This document shows positions 41,543-50,628 of a stretch of DNA of 64,000 nt, piece by piece; position 1 is the stretch's first letter, and every line of letters starts with the position of its first letter. Origin of the DNA: an uncultured Muribaculaceae bacterium (GTDB taxonomy: Bacteria; Bacteroidota; Bacteroidia; Bacteroidales; Muribaculaceae); the NCBI GenBank assembly GCA_947632485.1, contig CANRPJ010000002.1:1-64000 (forward strand), in the 5' to 3' direction. Under the pieces are notes generated by a model, which saw only the letters and a program-made list of their open reading frames with translations, did no database searches and had not been told where the DNA came from. The position numbers were made by a program, and so were the translations under genes.

Positions 41543-43473
41543 GGGCATTATGGCTGATCGCGCTTGCTCTCTGCGCTATTGCCGCGCAGAGCCAGCGAGC
41601 CTCGGGCGAAAGTCCCGACGGACGCCTGAAGGTAGATGTGGAATGTGCCGGCCCCGGCAAGGCATACTACACTGTGAGTTACGACGGCCGGCAGATGCTC
41701 CTGCCATCGCAGCTCGGATTCATAGCCGACATCGGCAATTTCGCCGACAGCCTGCGCCTCACGAACCATTCGGTCAAGCCTGTAGCAAAAAGCTACCGGC
41801 AGGACCGGATCAAGAAATCGGAGATCGACTATAAGGCTAATGAGCTGACTTGCACCTTCATGACTCCCGACAGCATGAAGATGGAGGTAGAATTCAGCAT
41901 CGCCGACAACTCACTCGCTTTCCGCTATCTCGTACCCCGCCAGGGCGATACCGGAAGTATCCGCATCCTGGAGGAGAAAACGGGATTCCGCTTCCCCGCG
42001 CAGACCACCGTATTCCTCACTCCCCAGAGCGATCCCATGATCGGCTGGAAGCGTACGAAACCGAGCTATGAGGAGGAGTATATCCTTGATGCTCCGCTGC
42101 TTACCCGCTCTCAGTATGGCCGCGGGTTCACATTCCCCGGACTCTTCCGGATAGGCTCCGACGGCTGGGTGCTCGTAAGCGAGACCGGCGTAAACGGACG
42201 CTACTGCGGATCGCGCCTGAGCGATGCTGAAGCCGACGGCACGATGTGCATAGCATTCCCGATGGAGGGTGAGAACAACGGCAACGGCACTTCCGAGCCG
42301 GCTTTCGCGCTGCCTGGCGCTACACCCTGGCGCACGCTTGCCATCGGCTCCGACCTGCGCCCGATTGTGGAAAGCACCGTAACCTGGGACGTGGTGGAAC
42401 CTCGCTACGAACCTTCGGGCGAATATAAGGGCGGACGCGGCACCTGGAGCTGGATTCTCTGGCAGGATCAGAGCATAAACCCTGAAGATCAGCGTGCCTA
42501 CATAGATTTGGCGGCTGCTATGGGCTATGAGTTTACGCTGGTTGATAACTGGTGGGACCGCACCATAGGCCGCGAGGGCATGAAAGAGCTTGCCGACTAC
42601 GCCGCAGGAAAAGGCGTTGGCCTCTTCGTATGGTACAGCTCCAGCGGCTGGTGGAACGACATATCGCAGTCGCCCGTGAATATCATGAGCGACCCGGTGC
42701 TCCGCAAAAAAGAGATGAAATGGCTGCGCGAGATCGGCGCAAAGGGAATAAAGGTCGACTTCTTCGGAGGCGACAAGCAGGAGACCATGCGGCTCTACGA
42801 GGATATCCTCGCCGACGCCGACGATCATGGCCTGATGGTGATTTTCCACGGCTGCACGCTGCCGCGCGGTTGGGAGCGAATGTATCCCAACTATGTGGGC
42901 AGTGAGGCTGTGCTCGCTTCAGAGAATCTGATATTCCAACAGCATTTCTGCGACCTCGAGGCGCAGAATGCCTGCCTGCACCCCTTCGTGCGCAACTCCG
43001 TGGGCTGCATGGAGTTCGGCGGCACATTCCTCAACCGGCACCTCGACCGGACGAACCGCGAGGGCAACGTGCGCCGTACCACCAACGGCTTCGAGCTCGC
43101 TACCGCCGTGCTCTTCCAGAATCCTGTGCAAAATTTCGCCCTTGCCCCCAATAACCTTACAGATGCCCCGGAATGGGCGCTGGAATTCATGAGGGAAGTG
43201 CCTACTGAATGGGACGATATGCGCTTTATCGACGGCTACCCCGGCCGCTACATAGTAATTGCCCGCCGCTCAGGCGACAAATGGTATGTAGCAGCCGCCA
43301 ACGCTCTCGATAAGCCTCTGAGGCTCAATGTGCAGCTGCCGGAGAGCGTCGGGAGTGAGGCCAACGTGTACCACGACCGGAAGAAACCCTTGCGCCTGAG
43401 CGCTGACCGCAGCATGAAAATAGAACTCCAACCGGCTGACGGCCTTGTGGTCGTAGCCCCGCTGAAGCCATAA
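41539..43473 (+). CDS. GH97 glycoside hydrolase, probably retaining alpha-galactosidase type
   Basis: A 644-residue exported enzyme with the three-part GH97 layout: an N-terminal beta-super-sandwich (about 20-280), a TIM barrel (about 285-550) and a C-terminal beta-domain. In the barrel GIKVDFFGGDKQ places Asp407 where the retaining members carry their nucleophile; inverting alpha-glucosidases such as SusB use glutamates instead. The block SEAVLASEN (Glu456/462) is near the likely acid/base. By this criterion it is an alpha-galactosidase-like or alpha-L-arabinopyranosidase-like enzyme. It is coupled to GH51 upstream and lies 4 bp before the multidomain GH51-GH43 gene. Confidence 0.88.
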   Translation: MRALWLIALALCAIAAQSQRASGESPDGRLKVDVECAGPGKAYYTVSYDGRQMLLPSQLGFIADIGNFADSLRLTNHSVKPVAKSYRQDRIKKSEIDYKANELTCTFMTPDSMKMEVEFSIADNSLAFRYLVPRQGDTGSIRILEEKTGFRFPAQTTVFLTPQSDPMIGWKRTKPSYEEEYILDAPLLTRSQYGRGFTFPGLFRIGSDGWVLVSETGVNGRYCGSRLSDAEADGTMCIAFPMEGENNGNGTSEPAFALPGATPWRTLAIGSDLRPIVESTVTWDVVEPRYEPSGEYKGGRGTWSWILWQDQSINPEDQRAYIDLAAAMGYEFTLVDNWWDRTIGREGMKELADYAAGKGVGLFVWYSSSGWWNDISQSPVNIMSDPVLRKKEMKWLREIGAKGIKVDFFGGDKQETMRLYEDILADADDHGLMVIFHGCTLPRGWERMYPNYVGSEAVLASENLIFQQHFCDLEAQNACLHPFVRNSVGCMEFGGTFLNRHLDRTNREGNVRRTTNGFELATAVLFQNPVQNFALAPNNLTDAPEWALEFMREVPTEWDDMRFIDGYPGRYIVIARRSGDKWYVAAANALDKPLRLNVQLPESVGSEANVYHDRKKPLRLSADRSMKIELQPADGLVVVAPLKP

Positions 43474-43477
43474 ACAG

Positions 43478-46400
43478 ATGAAACATAGATTATTGCTTAC
43501 CGCGCTGGCTGGTCTTGCATGTCTGCCGGCCGCGAGGGCTGTCAACGTGATTCCGACCGACACGCTGTCGCTCTTCTCATACACCGATACCGTAGGCCGC
43601 GGAGGTCTCCGGTTCGCCTGGCGCACTGAGGGTCGCCCCTGGGTGAGCCTCGGCGGCGGAATGGAGTTCGTGCAGTCAGATTTCGGACCCTGGTGGGGAA
43701 AGGGCAAACAGATGCGCCAGCCCGAGCTAACGCGCGATGCCTCAGGACTATGGCGTCTCGCCTTCAGGACTGGCACTGACGGCAGCGTGGAGGGCACCAC
43801 CTCTTCGCGCGATCTGATTGTGTGGAAACCGCAGGACTATACTCATGCCGACCCCGACAGGAAGCCTACCACCGAAACTATATCACTTGGCGGCAAGCAG
43901 ATAGAGGGGCAGGTGCACCGCGTGCCCCGGGAGCTCGTAGTCAATCTGGAGCGCTATGCGGAGCAGCAGCGCTACCGGCAGATGCTTCATTCGCAGCAGG
44001 CGAAGGAGGATCCCGTGCGCTTCGCCGGCCTACAGCCGGTGAAAGCAAGTCTTAAGACCTCACCTCAAGGCGCTTACCCAATTTCCGACAAGCTCTATGG
44101 TATCTTCTTCGAGGATATCAACCAGGGTGCTGACGGGGGTCTCTACGCTGAGCTGATAGAGAACCGCGACTTCGAATATGGCCCGGCTGACCACATGGAC
44201 TGGGACGCGCTCTACTCCTGGCGGCTACAGCCCGGCAAAGGGAGCGCCCTGACGATTGCCACCGCTAATCCCCTGCACCCCAATAACCTGCACTATGCTG
44301 TAGTGGAATCCGGCAAGCAGAAAGGTGCCACGATCGCCAATGATGGTTTCGACGCGATTCCGGTAAAGAAAGGATCAAATTATCTCTTCTCGCTCTTCAG
44401 CCGCCATCTCAAAGGTGCGCAAGGGCCTGCCCGGGTGATGCTTACAACCCCGGAAGGAACTGTGCTCGCGGAGGCAGAGGTTAATCTTGGAGGTCAGGAC
44501 TGGACTCAGTCGGAAGCAAATATGAAGGTGGAGGCTGATTGTGCCGCCGCAGTGCTCCGCATTGGGTTTCCGGCAGGCTCATCTTACGCGATAGATATGG
44601 TGAGCCTCTTCCCCGAAGCCACATTCCACGGGCGCCGCAACGGTCTGAGAGCTGATCCGGCACAGACGCTTGCCGACCTTCACCCGAAATTCGTGCGCTT
44701 CCCTGGAGGCTGCGTAGCCCACGGGCAGGGACTCGACAACGTCTACGACTGGAAGGGCTCGATAGGCCCGCTTCATGAGCGCAAGCCGCTTGCCAACCTC
44801 TGGGGCTATCACCAGACGCGCGGACTCGGCTACTATGAGTATTTCCAGTTCTGCGAGGATATTGGCGCGGAGCCGCTGCCGGTGCTCGCAGCAGGTGTGC
44901 CCTGCCAGAATTCGTTTTGGAAATCAGCGCATTCCGTCGATGCTCTGACTACCGAGGGGCAGCAGTGCGGGGTGCCTCTGGAGCGCATGGACTCTGTGGT
45001 GCAGGATTTTCTGGATCTAATAGAATGGGCCAACGGCGACCCTGCCACTTCCGAATGGGCGCGCCTGCGGGCTGAGGCCGGCCACCCTGAGCCGTTCAAC
45101 CTCAAATACATAGGTGTGGGCAACGAGGATCTGATTTCCGACGTCTTCAAGGAGCGTTTCAAGATAATCCACGATGCCCTGCGCAAGGCCCATCCGGAGA
45201 TCACGGTGATTGGCACCGTAGGACCCTTCTACGAGGGTTCCGACTATGAGGAGGGCTGGCGCTTCGCCGGTCAGGAGGGAGTAGAGATGGTAGACGAGCA
45301 CTATTATGTGGAGCCTGGCTGGCTGATACATAATCAGGACTATTATGACCAGTATGACAGGAAGGGGCCGAAGGTGTATCTCGGTGAGTATGCCGCCCAC
45401 CTGCCAGGCCGGCCTAACAATATCGAGACGGCCCTTGCCGAAGCGCTTTATATGCTTAGCGCAGAGCGCAATGGCGATGTAGTGGCGATGACCTCCTATG
45501 CTCCGCTGCTTGCGAAGATGGGTCACCGGCAATGGAACCCGGACCTGATTTACTTCACGCCTACCGAGGTGATGCCAACCCCGGGCTACCACGCCCAGAG
45601 AATGCTCTCGACAGGGTCTGGCAATCTTCTCATTCCCTCAGAGTTAGCTGTTGAGAGCGGAAATGATGATGTACACAAGCGCGTGGCTGCTTCGGTGGTG
45701 AAAGACACGAAAACGGGACGCACGATTCTCAAAATGGTAAATCTGCTGCCCATGAGCACCTCTCTGGCAACTGATCTTCCTGGAGGCAAGGCTGTTATAA
45801 CCCGTCTGCAGGGCGCTCCAGACAGTGAATCCGCCAAACCAGAGGTTGCCTCAACCGCGATTCCTGCTCAGCACACCTTCGAGTTGCCGCCATACTCCTT
45901 CACTACCGTGACTTTCGAGGCGCCGTCTCCGATCCGCGATGAGGATCTTGAGGGATACCTGTTCGTGTATTTCACTGGCAACGATAAAGCGGAGGAGCAG
46001 ATACACTATGCGATCGCCAACAATTCGCTGAATTTCAAGGCTCTCAACGGCAACCGCCCGGTGATAGCCTCCGACTCCATCAGCTCTACCGGCGGAGTGC
46101 GAGACCCTCACATATTGCGCAGTCCCGATGGCGGCGAATTTCTGATGGTAGCCACAGATATGGTTTCCGATCTCGGCTGGGACTCCAACCGGGCTATGGT
46201 GCTGATGAAAAGCCGCGACCTCCTTAACTGGAGCCACAATGTAGTGAATCTCGAAGCATGGCGCCCTGGACTGAAACGCGTGTGGGCTCCGCAGACGATC
46301 TTCGATCCGGAAGCTGGTAAATATATGATATACTGGTCGATGAAGCACGACGACGGGCCCGACATAATTTATTATGCCTATGCCAACGATGATTTCACGG

Positions 46401-47755
46401 GTCTCGCCACTGAGCCGGCACCTCTGTTTATGCCGGAAAACGGGAAGTCGTGTATTGACGGCGACATAGTGTACCACGACGGTCTCTGGCACCTCTTCTA
46501 CAAAACCGAGGGCCACGGCAACGGAATCAGGGTAGCCACCACGCCTTCACTCACCTCAGGCGACTGGAAGGAGTATTCCGACTATAAGCAGCTCACTGAC
46601 AAGGCTGTAGAAGGTTCATCGATATTCAAGGTAAATGGTGAAGACCGCTATGTGCTGATGTACGACGTGTATATGAACGGCGCATACGAGTTTGCCGAGA
46701 CGCCTGATCTTCAGAATTTCAAGCTCACAGAGGTGAGTCTTGACTTCCACCCCCGCCACGGCACCGTGCTCCCCCTCACCGGGTCGGAAATGCGCCGACT
46801 GGAAAATGCCTTTGGAATAGACTCGATTCAGGCTTATAACCCGATTCTTCCCGACTGGCACGCAGATCCTGAAATTCTCTTCGACCCTGACACTCAGCGC
46901 TATTATATCTACTCCACCACCGACGGAGTGCCGGGCTGGGGCGGACATACGATATCCTGTTTTTCGTCGAAGGATCTGAAAAATTGGAGGCCGGAGGGCG
47001 ATATGCTCGATGTGAAGAGCAAACAGGTGGCATGGGCCGACGGTAATGCCTGGGCTCCGGCAGCCGAGAGATTCGTGATCGACGGCAAACCGAAATATTA
47101 CCTGTTTTTCAGCGCCAACGCGAAAGGAGGCGACGAGAAGCAGATCGGCGTGGCTATATCCGACAGTCCTACAGGCCCGTTCCGCGACAGCGGCGCGCCG
47201 ATAATAGCTAAAAACCCATCAAAAGGCTGGGGGCAGCAGATAGATGTAGATATTTTCACCGACCCGAAAACCGGCCAGGCATATATCTATTGGGGCAACT
47301 GCTATATGGCGGGGGCTACTTTCGATCCGGCCACTCTCGAGGTGGGCGAACCGGTTGTGCTCACCCCCGAGGGAGGCACGCTTGCCGACTATGAGTTTCG
47401 CGAGGCGCCCTACGTGTTTTTCCGCGACGGACGCTACTATTTTCTATGGAGCGTAGATGATACGGGGTCGCCTAACTATCATGTGGCCTACGGAACATCG
47501 GACTCTCCTCTCGGCCCGATTGAGGTAGCGGAAAGTCCTGTGGTGCTGATTCAGAGGCCGAAACGCGGGGTTTACGGCCCGGCTCACTGCTCGGTGATAA
47601 AATTGCCCGGCGATGAGGAGGCCTGGCGTATCGTGTACCACCGGATCAACGGTGACTATCTTGACAATGGTCCCGGCTGGCACCGGCAGGTCTGCATCGA
47701 TCCGATGTATTTCGACTCCGAAGGGCGCATAATACCGGTGGAGCCTGCTCCCTAA
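43478..47755 (+). CDS. Multidomain GH51-GH43-GH43 arabinosidase
   Basis: A 1425-residue exported protein. Residues about 25-180 form an N-terminal domain I cannot name (GGMEFVQSDFGPWWGKGKQM, then TSSRDLIVWKPQDY), similar to fragments ahead of GH43 propellers. Residues about 190-800 are a full GH51 domain: YGIFFEDINQGADGGLYAELIENRDFE, acid/base Glu550 in GVGNED, nucleophile Glu637 in YLGEYAAH. Then two five-bladed GH43-type propellers follow: about 815-1110 (GGVRDPHIL, CIDGDIVY, VEGSSIF) and about 1112-1425 (DWHADPEIL, QIDVDIF, REAPYVF), each with the three acidic residues of that clan. It probably combines arabinofuranosidase activities of different linkage. A terminator follows. Confidence 0.9.
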   Translation: MKHRLLLTALAGLACLPAARAVNVIPTDTLSLFSYTDTVGRGGLRFAWRTEGRPWVSLGGGMEFVQSDFGPWWGKGKQMRQPELTRDASGLWRLAFRTGTDGSVEGTTSSRDLIVWKPQDYTHADPDRKPTTETISLGGKQIEGQVHRVPRELVVNLERYAEQQRYRQMLHSQQAKEDPVRFAGLQPVKASLKTSPQGAYPISDKLYGIFFEDINQGADGGLYAELIENRDFEYGPADHMDWDALYSWRLQPGKGSALTIATANPLHPNNLHYAVVESGKQKGATIANDGFDAIPVKKGSNYLFSLFSRHLKGAQGPARVMLTTPEGTVLAEAEVNLGGQDWTQSEANMKVEADCAAAVLRIGFPAGSSYAIDMVSLFPEATFHGRRNGLRADPAQTLADLHPKFVRFPGGCVAHGQGLDNVYDWKGSIGPLHERKPLANLWGYHQTRGLGYYEYFQFCEDIGAEPLPVLAAGVPCQNSFWKSAHSVDALTTEGQQCGVPLERMDSVVQDFLDLIEWANGDPATSEWARLRAEAGHPEPFNLKYIGVGNEDLISDVFKERFKIIHDALRKAHPEITVIGTVGPFYEGSDYEEGWRFAGQEGVEMVDEHYYVEPGWLIHNQDYYDQYDRKGPKVYLGEYAAHLPGRPNNIETALAEALYMLSAERNGDVVAMTSYAPLLAKMGHRQWNPDLIYFTPTEVMPTPGYHAQRMLSTGSGNLLIPSELAVESGNDDVHKRVAASVVKDTKTGRTILKMVNLLPMSTSLATDLPGGKAVITRLQGAPDSESAKPEVASTAIPAQHTFELPPYSFTTVTFEAPSPIRDEDLEGYLFVYFTGNDKAEEQIHYAIANNSLNFKALNGNRPVIASDSISSTGGVRDPHILRSPDGGEFLMVATDMVSDLGWDSNRAMVLMKSRDLLNWSHNVVNLEAWRPGLKRVWAPQTIFDPEAGKYMIYWSMKHDDGPDIIYYAYANDDFTGLATEPAPLFMPENGKSCIDGDIVYHDGLWHLFYKTEGHGNGIRVATTPSLTSGDWKEYSDYKQLTDKAVEGSSIFKVNGEDRYVLMYDVYMNGAYEFAETPDLQNFKLTEVSLDFHPRHGTVLPLTGSEMRRLENAFGIDSIQAYNPILPDWHADPEILFDPDTQRYYIYSTTDGVPGWGGHTISCFSSKDLKNWRPEGDMLDVKSKQVAWADGNAWAPAAERFVIDGKPKYYLFFSANAKGGDEKQIGVAISDSPTGPFRDSGAPIIAKNPSKGWGQQIDVDIFTDPKTGQAYIYWGNCYMAGATFDPATLEVGEPVVLTPEGGTLADYEFREAPYVFFRDGRYYFLWSVDDTGSPNYHVAYGTSDSPLGPIEVAESPVVLIQRPKRGVYGPAHCSVIKLPGDEEAWRIVYHRINGDYLDNGPGWHRQVCIDPMYFDSEGRIIPVEPAP

Positions 47756-47762
47756 CTAAAGG

Positions 47763-47780
47763 GTCTCCCTTCAGGGAGAC
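47763..47780 (+). repeat. Short hairpin after the GH51-GH43 gene
   Basis: GTCTCCCT and AGGGAGAC pair around a tiny loop directly after the stop codon. No T-tract follows; the main terminator is just downstream. Confidence 0.45.
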
Positions 47781-47797
47781 ACCCTAAGACAAAACAT

Positions 47798-47836
47798 GCG
47801 GGAGGGCTGGGGGGCTCTCCCGCTGGTTGTTTTTTG
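47798..47836 (+). terminator. Terminator of the PUL enzyme operon
   Basis: GCGGGAG pairs with CTCCCGC around a 12-nt loop and is followed by TGGTTGTTTTTTG. Confidence 0.75.
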
Positions 47837-47876
47837 AAGTCTTAATCGCCGTGGAGGCGGAAGGCCGGTTCAGCGG

Positions 47877-48107
47877 TTACTTGCCAAACATGGAGCCTAC
47901 TTTGCCTTTCAGCTCCTCAAAGAGGCTCTCTTTCACGCCGTCGCCATCGAGATCGCCTATAAGACCGGCTGACTTTACTTTCTCCATAATTTCCGGCATG
48001 GAAATCTTGCTGAGATCTACGTCTTTTAGCATGGCCGTGACTTTCGTTACGTCGAATGAATCGCCGAATTTCTCTTTCAGGCCTCCGATAATACTCTGAA
48101 TGTCCAT
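47877..48107 (-). CDS. Small protein with EF-hand-like loop, unknown function
   Basis: A 76-residue protein (MDIQSIIGGLKEKFGDSF) with no signal peptide. Three short amphipathic helices are separated by glycine- or proline-containing turns. Near residue 52 lies DLDGDGVKESLFEEL, which has the DxDGDGxxE spacing of a calcium-binding EF-hand or dockerin loop. The start is preceded by an A+T-rich stretch typical of Bacteroidales start regions. Codon use fits the core genome, so I take it as a real gene. Function unknown; calcium binding is inference. Confidence 0.65.
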   Translation of the reverse strand: MDIQSIIGGLKEKFGDSFDVTKVTAMLKDVDLSKISMPEIMEKVKSAGLIGDLDGDGVKESLFEELKGKVGSMFGK

Positions 48108-48162
48108 AATTTAGTGTTTTTCAATTCGACGCATTTGTCGCGCCGCAAGGGTTATTCTTGTA

Positions 48163-48191
48163 ACGCTTCAAAGCGTAAAACGGTTTAACCG
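48163..48191 (-). terminator. Two small palindromes after the GH31 gene
   Basis: On the minus strand, CGGTTAAACCG is followed by TTTT and then ACGCTTTGAAGCGT. They lie just after the GH31 stop and could act as a weak terminator. Confidence 0.35.
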
Positions 48192-48196
48192 CTTTG

Positions 48197-50617
48197 TCAG
48201 GGCGCGGTAGTTATGAGCATTCGGGAATAGTCCCAGCGGATAGAGAAGCTTAGGGTCCGGGTAGCGGGATCGTAGCTCCATGAGGAGGGATCGAGTTCTT
48301 CTCCATTTGCCACCAGAATCTCAGGAGCCTTCTTCAAGCCGGGCACTTCGAAATCGTAGATAGCTTCGGAGGGCATTCCGTCATAGCTTCCTTCAGCCGC
48401 AAGGGTAATCGCGATATCACCTTCAGAGTCGGCCATTCCCTGGAAGCTTACGAGCCTGTAGGCTCCATCTTGCAGGGACCGGGGCGAGATGCGATTGTCA
48501 TCGTAAAGGAGGTAGGTAGAAATCTCTTCCGACGGGAAATAGGTTATCGAAAGCTTCGAAGGGTCATACTGCGAGGTATTTTCTATCGGCTGGAGAGTCC
48601 GGGGTATGAATGCTCCCGCCCTTACGAACAGGGGGAGTTCCGACAGAGGCGCCTCAATCTCAGCCGAGGTGAAACCCTGGTAGCGCTTCAAAGGATTTCG
48701 CCAATCGATCCATTCGCCGGCGGGGAACCATACGGTACGCTTCTGCGCGCCCTGAGTCATGACGGGGGCAACAAGCACCTCCGAGCCCCAAAGGTATTCG
48801 TCGCGGATAGATGCGGCGGTATCGGAAGGGGTATCGCCATAGAAATTGAGGGGACGGGCGAGAGGCAGGCCGAAAACAGCATTCTCAAACGCGAGCGTAT
48901 AGTTGTAAGGCAGCCACTCATAGCGCATACGCACGAATCGCTTCAGAATATCCTCATACTCAGGATAGTTGAATGGTTCGGGCCGATCTTGAGCATGGGT
49001 ACGCATCATCGGGGTGAAGGCACCCATCTGGAGCCACCTCACATAGAGCTCGGGATCCACCGGATTATTCTCATCTACAGCGAATCCACCGACGTCGCTA
49101 CCCATATACCCGAGTCCCGACAGACCGCTGCTGAGCATCAGAGCTATCTGAGGCTCAAAACCAGCCCATGAGCGGGATACGTCGGTGGTCCAGGGGAATA
49201 CGCCGTAGCGCTGCAGTCCGGTGGTGCCTCCGCGCATCATCAGGAGCGGGCGCACCTCCGGGAAATCTTCGAGGAAACCCTCATAGATCAGGCGACTCCA
49301 TTCGTTGCCATATACGTTATGATATTGCTTGGCAGTAAGCCCATTGGCATGGCGAACTGAAGCCGGGTGCTCTTCCGGCTCACCGAGATCGCCCCACCAG
49401 CCGGCAATACCATCGTCGGTCAACTTCTTATAGCGCTCCCAGAGCCACTTCCGGGTGTCGGGATTGGAAACATCGAACATTCCGGCATCGCCTACCCAGG
49501 TAGTCACGTCGTGGGTGCGCCCCAGAGAATCGCGCACGAGCATACCTTGCGAGGCCAGAAGGTTGTAATTGTCGATAGCGCCGATCTTGTTGATATATGG
49601 CTGAGAGATAGTTACGGTGTTCACTCCCTTTGCCTTAAGGTCGGCGAGCATCTTCTTATGGTCGGGAAACTGATCTTTATTCCATTCGAGACGACCCATG
49701 TCGGTCTCCTGTCCATACCAGTAAAGGTCGAGCACTACCCCATCAATCGGATAACCGAGGCTTTTCAGGGAATCTACCACCTGGAGGGTTTCCTGCTGGG
49801 TCTTATAGCCATATTTGGAGGTGATGTAGCCCAGCGCCCATAGAGGGGGCAGAGGCTGGTGGCCTGTAAGGTCGGCATAACCTTCCATCACTCCTTCGAT
49901 TGCGCCACTACCATTTATGAAATAATAGGAGAGAGGCGCGGGAGTGGCTGACTTATAGACTATTGAATCAGCGCCCATCACGAGCTCAGCACGGTTAAAA
50001 TCGTCGAACAACACACCGAAGCCGGCGTCAGATACGAACCACGGAACGCTTATACCCATCTGCGAAATCCGGGGATCGGCGCCGGTATAGCCATAGTTCT
50101 GGCGGTTGTACATTGTAAGGGTGTCACCATTTAGCGTTAGGCTGTGGCCTCTCTCGCCCGCTCCGTGGAAGTGCTGATTCTCCGGGATATAGAAAGATAC
50201 GCTTTTCAGAAGCCCCGTATTATCGATTCCCCCGCTTTCTGAAAGAAGAAGGCTCCCGTCGGCTGAATAGAAGGCTACGCGACCGCTATTTCTCTCTACG
50301 AGAACCGATGTGGTGGAAGTGGCGACCTCAACCTGCTCAGCATCAGCAGATACTCTCGCATGGACATAGTCGGGCTCCATCACCGCCGCCTGCGACGGAG
50401 GCAGTGAGTCTGACGCTCCGGCGGGGAAGGAAGCGATATGAAATACATTATTGCTCAGAGCACTGACACGCACTCTGGCGCCATCGGATAGCGTCAGGAC
50501 TGCTCCTGACGGCCGGGGCTCCACCTTGCCAAGAGTCTCCTCCGGGCTTAAAACGGCAGCGCCCGACGCTATCCCCAACAGAATCAGGGCAGGCGCCAGG
50601 CACAGTCTCTTTCTCAT
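48197..50617 (-). CDS. GH31 family glycoside hydrolase (alpha-glucosidase/xylosidase type)
   Basis: The ATG at 50617 (MRKRLCLAPALILLGIASGAAVL) gives a signal peptide and an 806-residue protein; the track ORF starts 54 bp earlier. GH31 layout: an N-terminal beta-sandwich (HFHGAGERGHSLTLNG), a barrel starting at LPPLWALGYITSKYGY, the DGVVLDLYWYG block, the nucleophile Asp in GWWGDLGEPEEHP and the acid/base Asp in FPWTTDVSRSWAGFEPQ. The nucleophile motif GDLGEP, in place of the usual D-x-N-E, places it in a less common GH31 subgroup. Substrate could be alpha-glucan, alpha-xyloside or alpha-galactoside. Convergent with the GH51-GH43 gene, it closes the PUL. Confidence 0.92.
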   Translation of the reverse strand: MRKRLCLAPALILLGIASGAAVLSPEETLGKVEPRPSGAVLTLSDGARVRVSALSNNVFHIASFPAGASDSLPPSQAAVMEPDYVHARVSADAEQVEVATSTTSVLVERNSGRVAFYSADGSLLLSESGGIDNTGLLKSVSFYIPENQHFHGAGERGHSLTLNGDTLTMYNRQNYGYTGADPRISQMGISVPWFVSDAGFGVLFDDFNRAELVMGADSIVYKSATPAPLSYYFINGSGAIEGVMEGYADLTGHQPLPPLWALGYITSKYGYKTQQETLQVVDSLKSLGYPIDGVVLDLYWYGQETDMGRLEWNKDQFPDHKKMLADLKAKGVNTVTISQPYINKIGAIDNYNLLASQGMLVRDSLGRTHDVTTWVGDAGMFDVSNPDTRKWLWERYKKLTDDGIAGWWGDLGEPEEHPASVRHANGLTAKQYHNVYGNEWSRLIYEGFLEDFPEVRPLLMMRGGTTGLQRYGVFPWTTDVSRSWAGFEPQIALMLSSGLSGLGYMGSDVGGFAVDENNPVDPELYVRWLQMGAFTPMMRTHAQDRPEPFNYPEYEDILKRFVRMRYEWLPYNYTLAFENAVFGLPLARPLNFYGDTPSDTAASIRDEYLWGSEVLVAPVMTQGAQKRTVWFPAGEWIDWRNPLKRYQGFTSAEIEAPLSELPLFVRAGAFIPRTLQPIENTSQYDPSKLSITYFPSEEISTYLLYDDNRISPRSLQDGAYRLVSFQGMADSEGDIAITLAAEGSYDGMPSEAIYDFEVPGLKKAPEILVANGEELDPSSWSYDPATRTLSFSIRWDYSRMLITTAP

Positions 50618-50628
50618 AGTTTCCGAAT

